Shown here: positions 51,812 through 59,203 of the stretch, in pieces
Numbering within the stretch: position 1 is the stretch's first letter
Layout of the letters: every line of letters starts with the position of its first letter
Assembly (NCBI RefSeq): GCF_036416795.1
Contig: NZ_CP143867.1
Coordinates: forward strand, 2,341,001-2,405,000
Source: Bacteroides sp. MSB163
GTDB lineage: Bacteria > Bacteroidota > Bacteroidia > Bacteroidales > Bacteroidaceae
DNA: 64,000 nt
Reading direction: 5' to 3'
Program-made: the position numbers and the translations under genes
Notes under the pieces: generated by a model
Databases searched by the model: none
The model's input: only the letters and a program-made list of their open reading frames with translations
What the model was told of the DNA's origin: nothing

Positions 51812-53176
51812 ATGAAGAAACAAATCATCACTTTAGCTGTCGCAGCCTTGCTGTTGAGTAGTTGCGGCATCTATATCAAATATGAACGTCCCGAAGTCAA
51901 GACCGACGGACTTTACGGGCAGGATGTAGAGGTGGAAGACACCGCCTCTATCGCCTCTCTCTCCTGGCGCGAGTTGTTTACCGACCCGCAACTACAATCT
52001 CTCATTGAGCATGCACTGCAAGGCAATACTGACTTGCAGTCCGCTCAGTGGCGTATCAAAGAAGCGGAAGCCACTCTGTCATCCGCCCGTCTGGCCTATC
52101 TGCCTTCTTTTATGTTGACTCCGCAGGGAGGTGTCAGTAGCTTTGATAAATCAAAAGGTTCCTGGACGTATAGCAGCATAGCATCCGCCAGTTGGGAAAT
52201 TGATATTTTCGGTAAACTGACCAATGCGAAACGCCGTGCGAAAGCTTTGTACCTTCAGAGCCTGGAGTACGAACAGGCTGTCACTACTTCGTTGATAGCC
52301 AATGTGGCAAATATGTATTATACCTTATTAATGCTCGATGCACAATATAACGTCTCTGCCGAAACTGCCGCCAAGTGGCGTGAGAGCGTGAAGACAATAC
52401 GTGCCATGAAAGCAGCAGGTATGACGGATGAGGCCGGAGTAGCCCAGACCGAAGCAAACTGTTATATGGTAGAAGCCTCTTTGCTCGACCTTAAACAGCA
52501 AATCCGTGAAGTGGAGAATTCACTTTCTATTTTACTGGGTGATGTGCCCGACGCCATCGAACGTGGAAAGCTACAGGGACAAAATTTCCCGGAAGAACTT
52601 ACCGTTGGCGTACCTTTGCAGTTACTCTCCCGTCGTCCCGACGTGAAGAGTGCGGAACTCTCGCTGGCACAGGCCTTTTATAGTACCAATGCGGCACGTT
52701 CAGCCTTTTATCCTTCCATCACTTTGGGAGGTACGGCAGGTTGGACAAATTCTGCCGGAAGCATGATTATCAACCCGGGTAAGCTGTTACTCTCTGCAGT
52801 TGGTTCACTGACACAACCTTTATTTAATAAAGGATTAAACATGGCACAGTTGAAAATAGCCAAAGCCCAACAGGAAGAAGCTAAACTTTCTTTCCAGCAG
52901 GCTCTGCTGAATGCAGGAAGTGAAGTGAATAATGCCCTTACCCAAGTGCAGGTGGCCCGCGGTAAAACAGAGTTGCGCGACGGACAAATCACTTCATTGG
53001 AAACTGCAGTGCGCAGCACGCAATTGTTGATGAAACATGGCAACTCCACTTATCTGGAAGTACTTACCGCCCAGCAATCGTTGCTCTCTGCCCAACTGAC
53101 GCAGATAGCCGACCGCTTCGATGAGATACAGGGAATTATCAATCTCTACCAAGCCTTAGGTGGTGGCAGGGAATAA
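51812..53176 (+). CDS. NodT-type outer membrane efflux lipoprotein
   Basis: This is the TolC-like duct of the second RND system. It has 454 residues with lipobox LLSSC (Cys18) and two OEP repeats. The family motif SRRPDVKSAELSLAQAFYSTNAARSAFYPSI lies in the second half, and the N-terminal SWRELFTDPQLQSLIEHAL helix is clear. The frame is open from 51740 through the intergenic repeat, but ATG 51812 directly precedes the signal peptide. It is the last gene of the operon. Confidence 0.94.
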   Translation: MKKQIITLAVAALLLSSCGIYIKYERPEVKTDGLYGQDVEVEDTASIASLSWRELFTDPQLQSLIEHALQGNTDLQSAQWRIKEAEATLSSARLAYLPSFMLTPQGGVSSFDKSKGSWTYSSIASASWEIDIFGKLTNAKRRAKALYLQSLEYEQAVTTSLIANVANMYYTLLMLDAQYNVSAETAAKWRESVKTIRAMKAAGMTDEAGVAQTEANCYMVEASLLDLKQQIREVENSLSILLGDVPDAIERGKLQGQNFPEELTVGVPLQLLSRRPDVKSAELSLAQAFYSTNAARSAFYPSITLGGTAGWTNSAGSMIINPGKLLLSAVGSLTQPLFNKGLNMAQLKIAKAQQEEAKLSFQQALLNAGSEVNNALTQVQVARGKTELRDGQITSLETAVRSTQLLMKHGNSTYLEVLTAQQSLLSAQLTQIADRFDEIQGIINLYQALGGGRE

Positions 53177-53213
53177 AGAATAAATCATATACTCTCTCTT
53201 CTCTCGTTTCTTC

Positions 53214-53259
53214 ATCCCCTTTTATCCTTCACGAAGTGGAGTGGTGAGAGGGGATATTT
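53214..53259. terminator. Probable terminator between convergent genes
   Basis: ATCCCC (53214-53219) pairs with GGGGAT (53250-53255), followed by ATTTTTAG. The loop is long (30 nt), so the call is moderate. Confidence 0.45.
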
Positions 53260-53266
53260 TTAGTGA

Positions 53267-54196
53267 TCACTTATTCAGGTACTGGTCAATCTGTGCCACC
53301 GTTGCATCTTTCAGCAGTACTTTTTTGTCTTTATCCAATAGATACAGGGTAGGTATCGCTTTCAGGTCATACAGATTCTTTTCCTTTATAACGAGTTTTT
53401 TATCATACCCGTTTATCCATTCTTTGGGGAAATCCGGTAGGTGTCTTTCCCATTCTTCCTTATCTTCATCCGGATAAATAGCCAGTATCTTTAGACTTCC
53501 TGCTGCAAACTCCTTGTTGATGGCAGGCGCCTGTTTCAGTGCTTCTATGCCTTCTTCACAAGCATGACATCCCGGATTGTTGATAAACAGCAGCGTATAT
53601 TTTGCTTTCACTCCGTAGAGCGTACCGCTTTTTCCGGACAGCAGTGTATAGGTGAAATCTTCTGCCGGCCTTCCGATACGATTCTGTTCTGCCAGTTCCC
53701 GGCGTCCTTGCGGAAGTATTTTCTCCGTATCATTCAATACTTTACTTTCCAGCATGGCGTCCAGTACCGGAATGTAAAATTCTTCATTCCGCATCGGAGA
53801 ATTCGGATCATACAGATATTTTTCTGCTAAGTCCGTATAATAGAAGAATACGACTTTCTTCTGATCTGCCATCTTATACATTTGCTTTATGGCAGTTATC
53901 GCAGTAGTGTCCGGTACTATCTTCAGGATATCTATAAAGTCCACCCATGCTTGTTCCGTAACATCCGGAAGGTTGATATAAGTGGTATCGGTAAAATCCA
54001 TATTGTCCCAATAGTGCCGTACCAGATAGTCCGCACGCAATTCGGGAGTGTTCAGCATGGTTGGTATAAGGGGGAGCGTGAATTTTTTTACGGTGTCTGC
54101 CTGGACTGCCGTTTCCTTGTTGTCGTTCGCTTTCCGGCTACCGCATGAGGCACACAGGATCAGGAATAGGAGGAAAATGTTGAGAGAAGTTTTCAT
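53267..54196 (-). CDS. DUF5106/thioredoxin-like lipoprotein
   Basis: This exported lipoprotein of 309 residues has the signal peptide MKTSLNIFLLFLILCASC (lipid Cys18 probable). An N-terminal helical region resembling DUF5106 (about residues 35-165) is followed by a thioredoxin-like domain. That domain carries the redox motif Cys-His-Ala-Cys in NNPGCHACEEG and the cis-proline strand LKAIPTLYLLDKDKK. It resembles periplasmic TlpA/ResA-type reductases of Bacteroidota. It is monocistronic and divergent from the MATE gene; partners are unknown. Confidence 0.86.
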   Translation of the reverse strand: MKTSLNIFLLFLILCASCGSRKANDNKETAVQADTVKKFTLPLIPTMLNTPELRADYLVRHYWDNMDFTDTTYINLPDVTEQAWVDFIDILKIVPDTTAITAIKQMYKMADQKKVVFFYYTDLAEKYLYDPNSPMRNEEFYIPVLDAMLESKVLNDTEKILPQGRRELAEQNRIGRPAEDFTYTLLSGKSGTLYGVKAKYTLLFINNPGCHACEEGIEALKQAPAINKEFAAGSLKILAIYPDEDKEEWERHLPDFPKEWINGYDKKLVIKEKNLYDLKAIPTLYLLDKDKKVLLKDATVAQIDQYLNK

Positions 54197-54227
54197 AATT
54201 CAACTACTTATATAATGTATTGAGAGA

Positions 54228-54235
54228 CAAAGATA
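54228..54235 (-). promoter_or_regulatory. Promoter -7 element of the thioredoxin-like gene
   Basis: The minus strand reads TATCTTTG, 31 nt before the ATG at 54196. No matching -33 box was found. Confidence 0.5.
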
Positions 54236-54286
54236 ATGCAAATGTTTTAATTACCATTTGTTAAGTATCAGCAAATTTATGAAGCC

Positions 54287-54294
54287 TACCTTTG
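54287..54294 (+). promoter_or_regulatory. Promoter -7 element of the MATE gene
   Basis: TACCTTTG lies 26 nt before ATG 54321. The nearest TTTG (54257-54260) is 26 nt upstream, too far for a normal -33. Confidence 0.5.
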
Positions 54295-54320
54295 CCCCGC
54301 TTTTTTAAAAACAATGAGAT

Positions 54321-55655
54321 ATGCAAAGGGATAATTTGGACTTCAAAAACATGAGTGTGAGTAAGTTGTTTACAAAACAACTCTTCCCCACGTTGCTGGG
54401 TATGGTATCATCCGCATTGTTCACTGTTGTCGACGGGATATTCGTAGGACGCGGAATAGGTAGTGATGCCATTGCCGCGGTGAATATTGCGGCGCCTATT
54501 TTTATGATAGCGGCCGGGTTGGGACTGATGTTCGGTATGGGTGGAGGAATTCTTGCTTCCATTAATCTGTCTCGTGGCAAATTGGTGGTCGCTAATATCA
54601 ATGTCACGCAGTCAATCGTCATGCTGACGATTGTCAGTATCATTATGGGAATACTATTGACTGTGTTCCCCGAAACTGTAGTAACCTTATTAGGAGCCGA
54701 AGGGCATCTGACGGAATTGTCAGCGGAATATCTGTTTTGGTTCTCCATATCCATTCCGTCCACGGTCTTACTGGTGGCATTGCCGTTCTTTGTACGCCTG
54801 ACGAATCCTAACTTTGCCATGTGGGCTATGCTGGCGGCTACTGTTGTCAATATCTTGCTCGATTATATCTTTATCTTTGTTTTTGAGTGGGGATTGTTCG
54901 GTGCTGCTATCGCCACTGATTTGGGAGAATTGGTGGGAACACTTTTACTCTTGGGTTATCTGCTTCGTCCCTCCGTATCGGTTCGGTTTGCCAGGTTGAA
55001 GATGAGCATCAAGAGCATCCGCCTGACACTGAGGAATACATGGTATATGCTGAAACTGGGTGTTTCATCCTGTTTGAGTGAAATAACGATTGCTGTCATG
55101 GCTATTGCAGGCAATTATGTGTTTATGAGCCATCTCGGAACGGATGGGGTAGCGGCTTATAGCATTGTCTGCTATCTGTTCCCTATTATTTTCATGGTGT
55201 TTAACGCTATGGTTCAGTCGGCACAACCCATTGTCAGTTACAATTATGGTTGCGGACAGTTATTGCGGTCCAATAAAGCGTTGCGTTTATGCATTGTTTC
55301 CGCCGTTGTGTTTGCTTTGGTGATTAGTGGAGTGTTTGTCTGTTTCTCCGGTGATATCGTTTCTCTGTTCTTGCCGGACCGGACAAGTCATGCCTGGCAG
55401 TATGCGGTTGCCGGTCTGCCTCTGTTTGCTGTCGATTACATTTTTTTCGGGATAAATGTAATCACAATAGGGTATTATACCAGTATTGAACGTATTAACC
55501 TGGCAATGAGGCTTACGTTGCTGCGTGGCATATTGCCGGTCTTGTTCTTCTTCGTACTTCCTGCATGGTTGGGAGTGACGGGCATCTGGCTTGCTGTGGC
55601 GGCAGGAGATATTACTACAACAATCCTTATTGTGTTGTGCAGAAAGAAAGTTTAG
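54321..55655 (+). CDS. MATE family efflux transporter
   Basis: This multidrug/toxin extrusion transporter of the inner membrane has 444 residues and about 12 hydrophobic segments in two homologous halves. The N-terminal pattern KQLFPTLLGMVSSALFTVVDGIFVGR and the mid-protein VQSAQPIVSYNYGCGQ are typical. These proteins export cationic compounds using a Na+ or H+ gradient; the substrate is not predictable here. ATG 54351 (MSVSKLFTKQ) is an alternative start. The next gene follows after 57 nt with its own promoter-like box. Confidence 0.92.
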   Translation: MQRDNLDFKNMSVSKLFTKQLFPTLLGMVSSALFTVVDGIFVGRGIGSDAIAAVNIAAPIFMIAAGLGLMFGMGGGILASINLSRGKLVVANINVTQSIVMLTIVSIIMGILLTVFPETVVTLLGAEGHLTELSAEYLFWFSISIPSTVLLVALPFFVRLTNPNFAMWAMLAATVVNILLDYIFIFVFEWGLFGAAIATDLGELVGTLLLLGYLLRPSVSVRFARLKMSIKSIRLTLRNTWYMLKLGVSSCLSEITIAVMAIAGNYVFMSHLGTDGVAAYSIVCYLFPIIFMVFNAMVQSAQPIVSYNYGCGQLLRSNKALRLCIVSAVVFALVISGVFVCFSGDIVSLFLPDRTSHAWQYAVAGLPLFAVDYIFFGINVITIGYYTSIERINLAMRLTLLRGILPVLFFFVLPAWLGVTGIWLAVAAGDITTTILIVLCRKKV

Positions 55656-55683
55656 TATGGCTGTACCTATGAATTATTTTCAA

Positions 55684-55691
55684 TACATTTG
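55684..55691 (+). promoter_or_regulatory. Promoter -7 element before the SGNH gene
   Basis: TACATTTG fits TAnnTTTG and ends 21 nt before ATG 55713. The in-frame TTG at 55689 lies inside it and is therefore not a start. Confidence 0.45.
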
Positions 55692-55712
55692 CATACAAAA
55701 AATACATTTATC

Positions 55713-56396
55713 ATGAAACGCAACTCTTTCTTATTATTTGTAGCGATTCTCTTCACTTCGGTTTCAGTTTCTTTTGCCCAAAAGAAACTCTCCATCCTTG
55801 GAGACTCTTATTCTACATATTACGGTTATGTCACTCCCGACACCAACCTCTGTTGGTATGGCGTACCGGAAGAAAAGAGAGAGAATGATGTGAAGCGGGT
55901 GGAGGATACCTGGTGGTATCTTCTTATCAATGAGCACGGTTATCAGATGGAGCGTAATAATTCCTATTCCGGTTCAACCGTTTGCCACACCGGTTATGAG
56001 AAAGCGGATTACTCGGATCGTTCCTTCGTAACGCGTATGGACAACCTGGGTAATCCTGATGTTCTCCTGGTCTTTGGCGGTACGAACGACAGTTGGGCGA
56101 AAGCCCCTGTCGGCAGCTACCAGTATGCAGATTGGACTAAAGCCGATCTTTACAACTTCCGTCCTGCCTTCTGCCGACTGATGGGCTATCTGACTAAGCG
56201 CTATCCGGATACCCGAATCTATAATATCACGAACACCGAACTGTCGGAAGATGTAACCACTTCTATGGATGAAATCTGCCGCCATTACGGAGTAACCAAT
56301 ATCCGCCTGCGCGATATTGACAAACAGTGGGGACATCCCTCCATAAAAGGAATGAAGAGTATTTGCGAACAGGTGTATAAAGTAATAGAAGAATAA
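55713..56396 (+). CDS. Secreted SGNH/GDSL hydrolase
   Basis: This exported esterase-like protein has 227 residues with a signal peptide (MKRNSFLLFVAILFTSVSVS, cut near FAQ). The SGNH blocks are well preserved: SILGDSYSTYYGY (Ser), NSYSGSTVCHTG (Gly), VFGGTNDSW (Asn) and the C-terminal Asp-x-x-His-like pair in QWGHPSIKGM. It probably removes acyl groups from glycans in the periplasm or at the surface; the substrate is unknown. It lacks a lipobox. A hairpin terminator that serves the opposite strand lies just downstream. Confidence 0.88.
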   Translation: MKRNSFLLFVAILFTSVSVSFAQKKLSILGDSYSTYYGYVTPDTNLCWYGVPEEKRENDVKRVEDTWWYLLINEHGYQMERNNSYSGSTVCHTGYEKADYSDRSFVTRMDNLGNPDVLLVFGGTNDSWAKAPVGSYQYADWTKADLYNFRPAFCRLMGYLTKRYPDTRIYNITNTELSEDVTTSMDEICRHYGVTNIRLRDIDKQWGHPSIKGMKSICEQVYKVIEE

Positions 56397-56404
56397 CATA
56401 TGCC

Positions 56405-56466
56405 CCCTTCCACACCGCTGCGTCCCTTTATTCATCGGGCATAGCGTGTGGAAGGGTGTTCTTTTT
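56405..56466 (-). terminator. 52-nt hairpin ending the HU-like gene
   Basis: CCCTTCCACAC (56405-56415) pairs with GTGTGGAAGGG (56446-56456). It follows the HU-like stop on the minus strand and can also terminate the + strand SGNH gene, since TGTTCTTTTTG follows on that strand. A related 52-nt hairpin in opposite orientation closes the vapE side (58759-58810). Confidence 0.75.
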
Positions 56467-56472
56467 GCTGAC

Positions 56473-57120
56473 TTATCTCGTTACGAGCCGCTCCCGGCTG
56501 ACTCCATAATATCCTGCCGCCGGCACATATATCGGTTGCGTCTTCCTTCCTATATTTTCTATCTTTCCTTCCGCATTCAGCCGTTTCAGGTGCTCCGCAG
56601 CTTTCGACCGCATAAAGCCGCATATACGCTGGAAATCGGCACGTGTCATCAGTTGATGTTCTGCAAAATACGCTTTCAGCCGCATATCTATCTCTACATC
56701 GGACAGTTTACCGGAGTGCCCGCTGTGCCTGAAGTTTTTCAGTTTCACGTTGCCCACCTCGTCCTTCAGCGCACGGTCGGCACGGAACTTGATACCTTTC
56801 AATCTCACCTTTTCATTTTTCCGGTCCGTCTCCCTTGTGATTCCTTTTTCACTTTTCAGTGTGGGGTAGAAATAGCCGATACCATCCAGATGTACTTGCC
56901 GCCCTTCCGATAATTCCTCGCCCATCACATGAGAAAGCGCGTCGAGCACTGCCGACACATCAGTTTCAGTCAGCGAGCTGCGTTTCTGTATTTTTCGGCG
57001 GATTTCGTCGGTTCCTACTTTTCCATTGAGGGTGATGCGTGCATGGATCGTTGTTTTCTCAGTTTCGTCCGTTTCATTGTTCGGTACCGGAGTCTCATAC
57101 CATTCAAAAAGTATTGCCAT
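56473..57120 (-). CDS. HU-like DNA-binding protein
   Basis: The 215-residue protein begins MAILFEWYETPVPNNET and contains an HU/IHF-like fold (about residues 25-120). Motif-like parts are ARITLNGKVGTDEIRRKI and GRQVHLDGIGYFYPTL. An unusual C-terminal extension ends with a region resembling a winged helix (MTRADFQRICGFMRSKAAEHL, about 160-205). It belongs to the histone-like family common in Bacteroidota, often found near VapE-type genes. The frame is open upstream to 57234, but ATG 57120 has a perfect promoter. It is divergent from vapE. Confidence 0.85.
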   Translation of the reverse strand: MAILFEWYETPVPNNETDETEKTTIHARITLNGKVGTDEIRRKIQKRSSLTETDVSAVLDALSHVMGEELSEGRQVHLDGIGYFYPTLKSEKGITRETDRKNEKVRLKGIKFRADRALKDEVGNVKLKNFRHSGHSGKLSDVEIDMRLKAYFAEHQLMTRADFQRICGFMRSKAAEHLKRLNAEGKIENIGRKTQPIYVPAAGYYGVSRERLVTR

Positions 57121-57146
57121 TGCTTGTCGTTTTACAATTGATGATG

Positions 57147-57178
57147 CAAATGTACCATATATATAAGGGAAGAGCAAA
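57147..57178 (-). promoter_or_regulatory. Promoter of the HU-like gene
   Basis: On the minus strand TTTG (57175-57178), a 20-nt spacer and TACATTTG (57147-57154) match the consensus exactly. Confidence 0.75.
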
Positions 57179-57199
57179 TTTTGAACGAACCATTCATAT

Positions 57200-57285
57200 C
57201 GTTTGATTATAGTCGGCAGGTTTGCTGATTGCAATCAACAAGCTTGCTGACAGTAATCAGTAAGCCTGCTGACTATAATCAAACG
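57200..57285. repeat. Inverted repeat and three 22-bp direct repeats
   Basis: The outer arms 57200-57220 (CGTTTGATTATAGTCGGCAG plus G) and 57265-57285 are complementary at 20 of 21 positions. Direct repeats at 57220-57241, 57242-57263 and 57264-57285 follow the pattern G-TTGCTGA-n4-AATCA-n2-AA with small changes (GCCTGCTGA in unit 3). Unit 1 contains the perfect palindrome TGATTGCAATCA. Confidence 0.8.
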
Positions 57286-57388
57286 CTGCGGATGCCTTAT
57301 GCAAAAGACGATGATCCCATATGTGAAATCACAACGATATATACCTGCTTTACTAGCGCTGATTAGTTGAACGGATTTCTCTGAAACG

Positions 57389-57421
57389 TTTGCAAACAGG
57401 CCTTTTATGATGCTAACTTCG
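57389..57421 (+). promoter_or_regulatory. Promoter of the vapE-like gene
   Basis: TTTG (57389-57392), a 21-nt spacer and TAACTTCG (57414-57421) give a Bacteroides promoter with one -7 mismatch. It lies 31 nt before ATG 57453, which supports that ATG as the true start. Confidence 0.5.
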
Positions 57422-57452
57422 TAGCATTAATCACTAAAATAGTAACAGAATT

Positions 57453-58774
57453 ATGAAGACAAAATTAATGCGATTCATTACCTCTTTTTTTGAAAGTTGG
57501 AGAGAAGAAAAAAAGTGCTGGCAAATCAGCCGGAATCTATTGTGGAGCACACGGATATTACCGTTACACCTTCCACAAACCATCCTGTTGCGGAACGTGT
57601 AAAGAACGTGCCGGTTAGTCTGACGGATCAGGTAAACCGCTTCCTGCAATCTACCTACGATTTTCGTTATAATTTGCTGACGGAAGAAACCGAATACCGT
57701 CCGGCAGATGGGAGAGGAGAACCTTTTGCACCTGTGGGCAGGCGGGAACTGAATTCTTTCTGCCTCGAAGCGCATGCACGGGGCATTGCCTGTTGGGATA
57801 AAGACATCAGTCGTTATCTCTATTCTACCAGTGTACCCGGTTATCATCCTTTCCTTCTGTATCTGGACGAACTTCCGGCCTGGGATGGTATTGACCGTCT
57901 CGAAGCATTGGCGCACCGTGTTTCTTCTGATCCATTGTGGATAAAACACTTCCATATATGGCTGCTTGCCCTTACTGCACAATGGCTGGGCATAACGGGA
58001 AAGCATGCTAACAGTGTGGCTCCTATCCTTATCAGTACGGAACAAGGCTGTTTGAAATCTACCTTTTGCAAGAGTTTAATGCCTGAAACCCTGTCACGTT
58101 ACTATTCGGATGAAGTGGAGTTGACTTCAAAAGGAAACGTTACCCGAAAAATGTCGGAAATGGGTCTGCTGAATCTCGACGAGTTCGATAAATATCCCGC
58201 TTCTAAAATGCCTTTGCTGAAGAATCTGATGCAGATGGCGGAGCTGAACCTTTGTAAAGCCTATCAGAGAAACTATCGCAACCTGTCGCGTATCGCCTCT
58301 TTCATAGGCACAAGCAACCGTTTCGATTTATTATCCGATCCTACGGGAAGCCGGCGTTTTCTTTGTGTGGAAGTGAAGGGGAAGATAGATTGTTCCCGCA
58401 TTGTGCACAAACAAATCTATGCCCAGTTGAAGCAGGAGCTTCTGAAGGGTGCCCGATATTGGTTTACGGCAGAAGAAGAACATGAATTGAAGGAGCATAA
58501 TAAGATGTTTCAGCGTCGCAGCATAATGGAAGAAGTGCTTTATGCCTGTTTCCGTCCTGCCACAGCCGAAGATCGGGATGAAATGGTGCAACGCCTTTCC
58601 GCGGCAGACATTTTCAAGGTTTTGAAGAGACAGAATCCGGCCGCCATGCGGGGAGTTAATTCGAATGCGTTTGCCCAATTGTTGGCGCCATTGGGATTTT
58701 CCCGCTCACGTAGCCGTTATGGGAATTATTATGCGGTCATTTCTTTGTCCGAAAATATCCCTTCCACCCGCTAA
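57453..58774 (+). CDS. VapE-like P-loop protein, -1 frameshift near start
   Basis: The main frame (from 57497) has no ATG start, only a TTG. An upstream ATG at 57453 reads MKTKLMRFITSFFESWREEKK and stops at 57602 in its own frame. A perfect A-AAA-AAG heptamer (57509-57515) lies at the crossing, and a -1 slip joins it exactly to VLANQPES. The product is then about 440 residues. It shows a P-loop-like ISTEQGCLKSTFCKSL with Leu for the usual Gly, a Walker B-like LLNLDEFDKY, and the VapE segment FIGTSNRFDLLSDPTGSRRF. A DUF3874-like C-terminus follows. The cellular role is unknown. Confidence 0.8.
57509..57515 (+). promoter_or_regulatory. A-AAA-AAG slippery heptamer in vapE
   Basis: Read from ATG 57453 the codons here are GAA AAA AAG. 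A -1 slip leads to GTG CTG GCA in the frame of the long vapE reading frame. GGAGAG (57499-57504) lies 4 nt upstream. No obvious 3' stem was found. Confidence 0.5.
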
Positions 58775-58810
58775 CCCCGATGAATCGGGCGTTTCGGTAG
58801 TGTGGAAGGG
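58759..58810 (+). terminator. 52-nt hairpin ending the vapE gene
   Basis: CCCTTCCAC (58759-58767) pairs with GTGGAAGGG (58802-58810), with an inner CCCGATGAATCGGG stem. The vapE TAA lies inside. The T-tract is absent, so it may act as an RNA-end stabiliser or boundary rather than a classic terminator. Confidence 0.55.
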
Positions 58811-58924
58811 TAGGGATACTCGCTATGAATATGGCAAAAGCTGGTTTGACTGAGGAAAACAAGAATAGGTACTCAACGGTTTTTAGAGAATATTTTTTGA
58901 TGAAATTCGAAACAAATGAATGCT

Positions 58925-58958
58925 TTTGTTGTTGAATGTGAAAAAAAACGTATCTTTG
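58925..58958 (+). promoter_or_regulatory. Promoter of the structured RNA
   Basis: TATCTTTG (58951-58958) is a perfect -7 box. TTTG at 58925-58928 is 22 nt upstream, slightly long, with TTG repeats between them. Confidence 0.6.
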
Positions 58959-58964
58959 CAACTG

Positions 58965-59165
58965 AACTATTTGACATGATGATATCTTATATAATATGTC
59001 ATGTCCTCTTCCGGAACAGTCTAAATGTGGCAATTTAATTGATGCCCGGATGAGCGTAGCCTGTATCAGTCATTGGTACGGGCTTACTCGTCCTGTGTCA
59101 AGGGTGCGCCACATACCTGACTGTTGGGATTGGTAATGCCCCGTACCACTAATATATTATTAGCC
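58965..59165 (+). ncRNA. Candidate structured RNA (6S-like architecture or leader)
   Basis: Downstream of a good promoter there is no reading frame but strong nested pairing: AACAGTC (59015-59021) with GACTGTT (59119-59125), then ATGTGGC (59025-59031) with GCCACAT (59108-59114). Inside are a large bubble, GGATGAG with CTCGTCC and a capped AGCC/GGCT stem. This rod with a central bubble recalls 6S RNA. An alternative stem, GGTACGGG with CCCGTACC, excludes the apical stem, so a switching leader for the gene at 59204 is also possible. RNA ends are approximate. tmRNA, RNase P and SRP signatures were not seen. Confidence 0.5.
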
Positions 59166-59203
59166 GTATAGGGTTGATTTTAAACTTATTAATCAAATAC
59201 TAT

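Larger units (their letters stand above)
57121..57452. other. Divergent control region between HU-like and vapE genes
   Basis: This 332-bp region contains the HU promoter, a 21-bp inverted repeat enclosing three 22-bp direct repeats (57200-57285) and a promoter toward vapE. The vapE -7 box sits in the loop of a small palindrome (ATGCTA/TAGCAT at about 57410-57427). Confidence 0.7.
58775..59203. other. Non-coding region between vapE and the gene at 59204
   Basis: This region of 429 bp contains the end of the 52-nt hairpin, a promoter and the structured RNA candidate. Near its left part GACATGA/TCATGTC (58973-58979, about 58999-59005) forms another hairpin around an A/T-rich loop. Confidence 0.6.

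Noticed and set aside
57497..58774. Plain TTG start for vapE at 57497
   Set aside because: Possible, but the upstream ATG with a fitting promoter and an exact slippery-site junction explains the locus better; both are kept open in the CDS note.
56405..58810. Complete transposon or integrative element
   Set aside because: No transposase, integrase or relaxase is present in the module; only the inverted hairpins hint at mobility.
58965..59165. tmRNA, RNase P RNA or SRP RNA
   Set aside because: The tmRNA tag frame and tRNA-like ends, the RNase P GAGGAAAGTCC-type core and the SRP apical loop were all looked for and not found.
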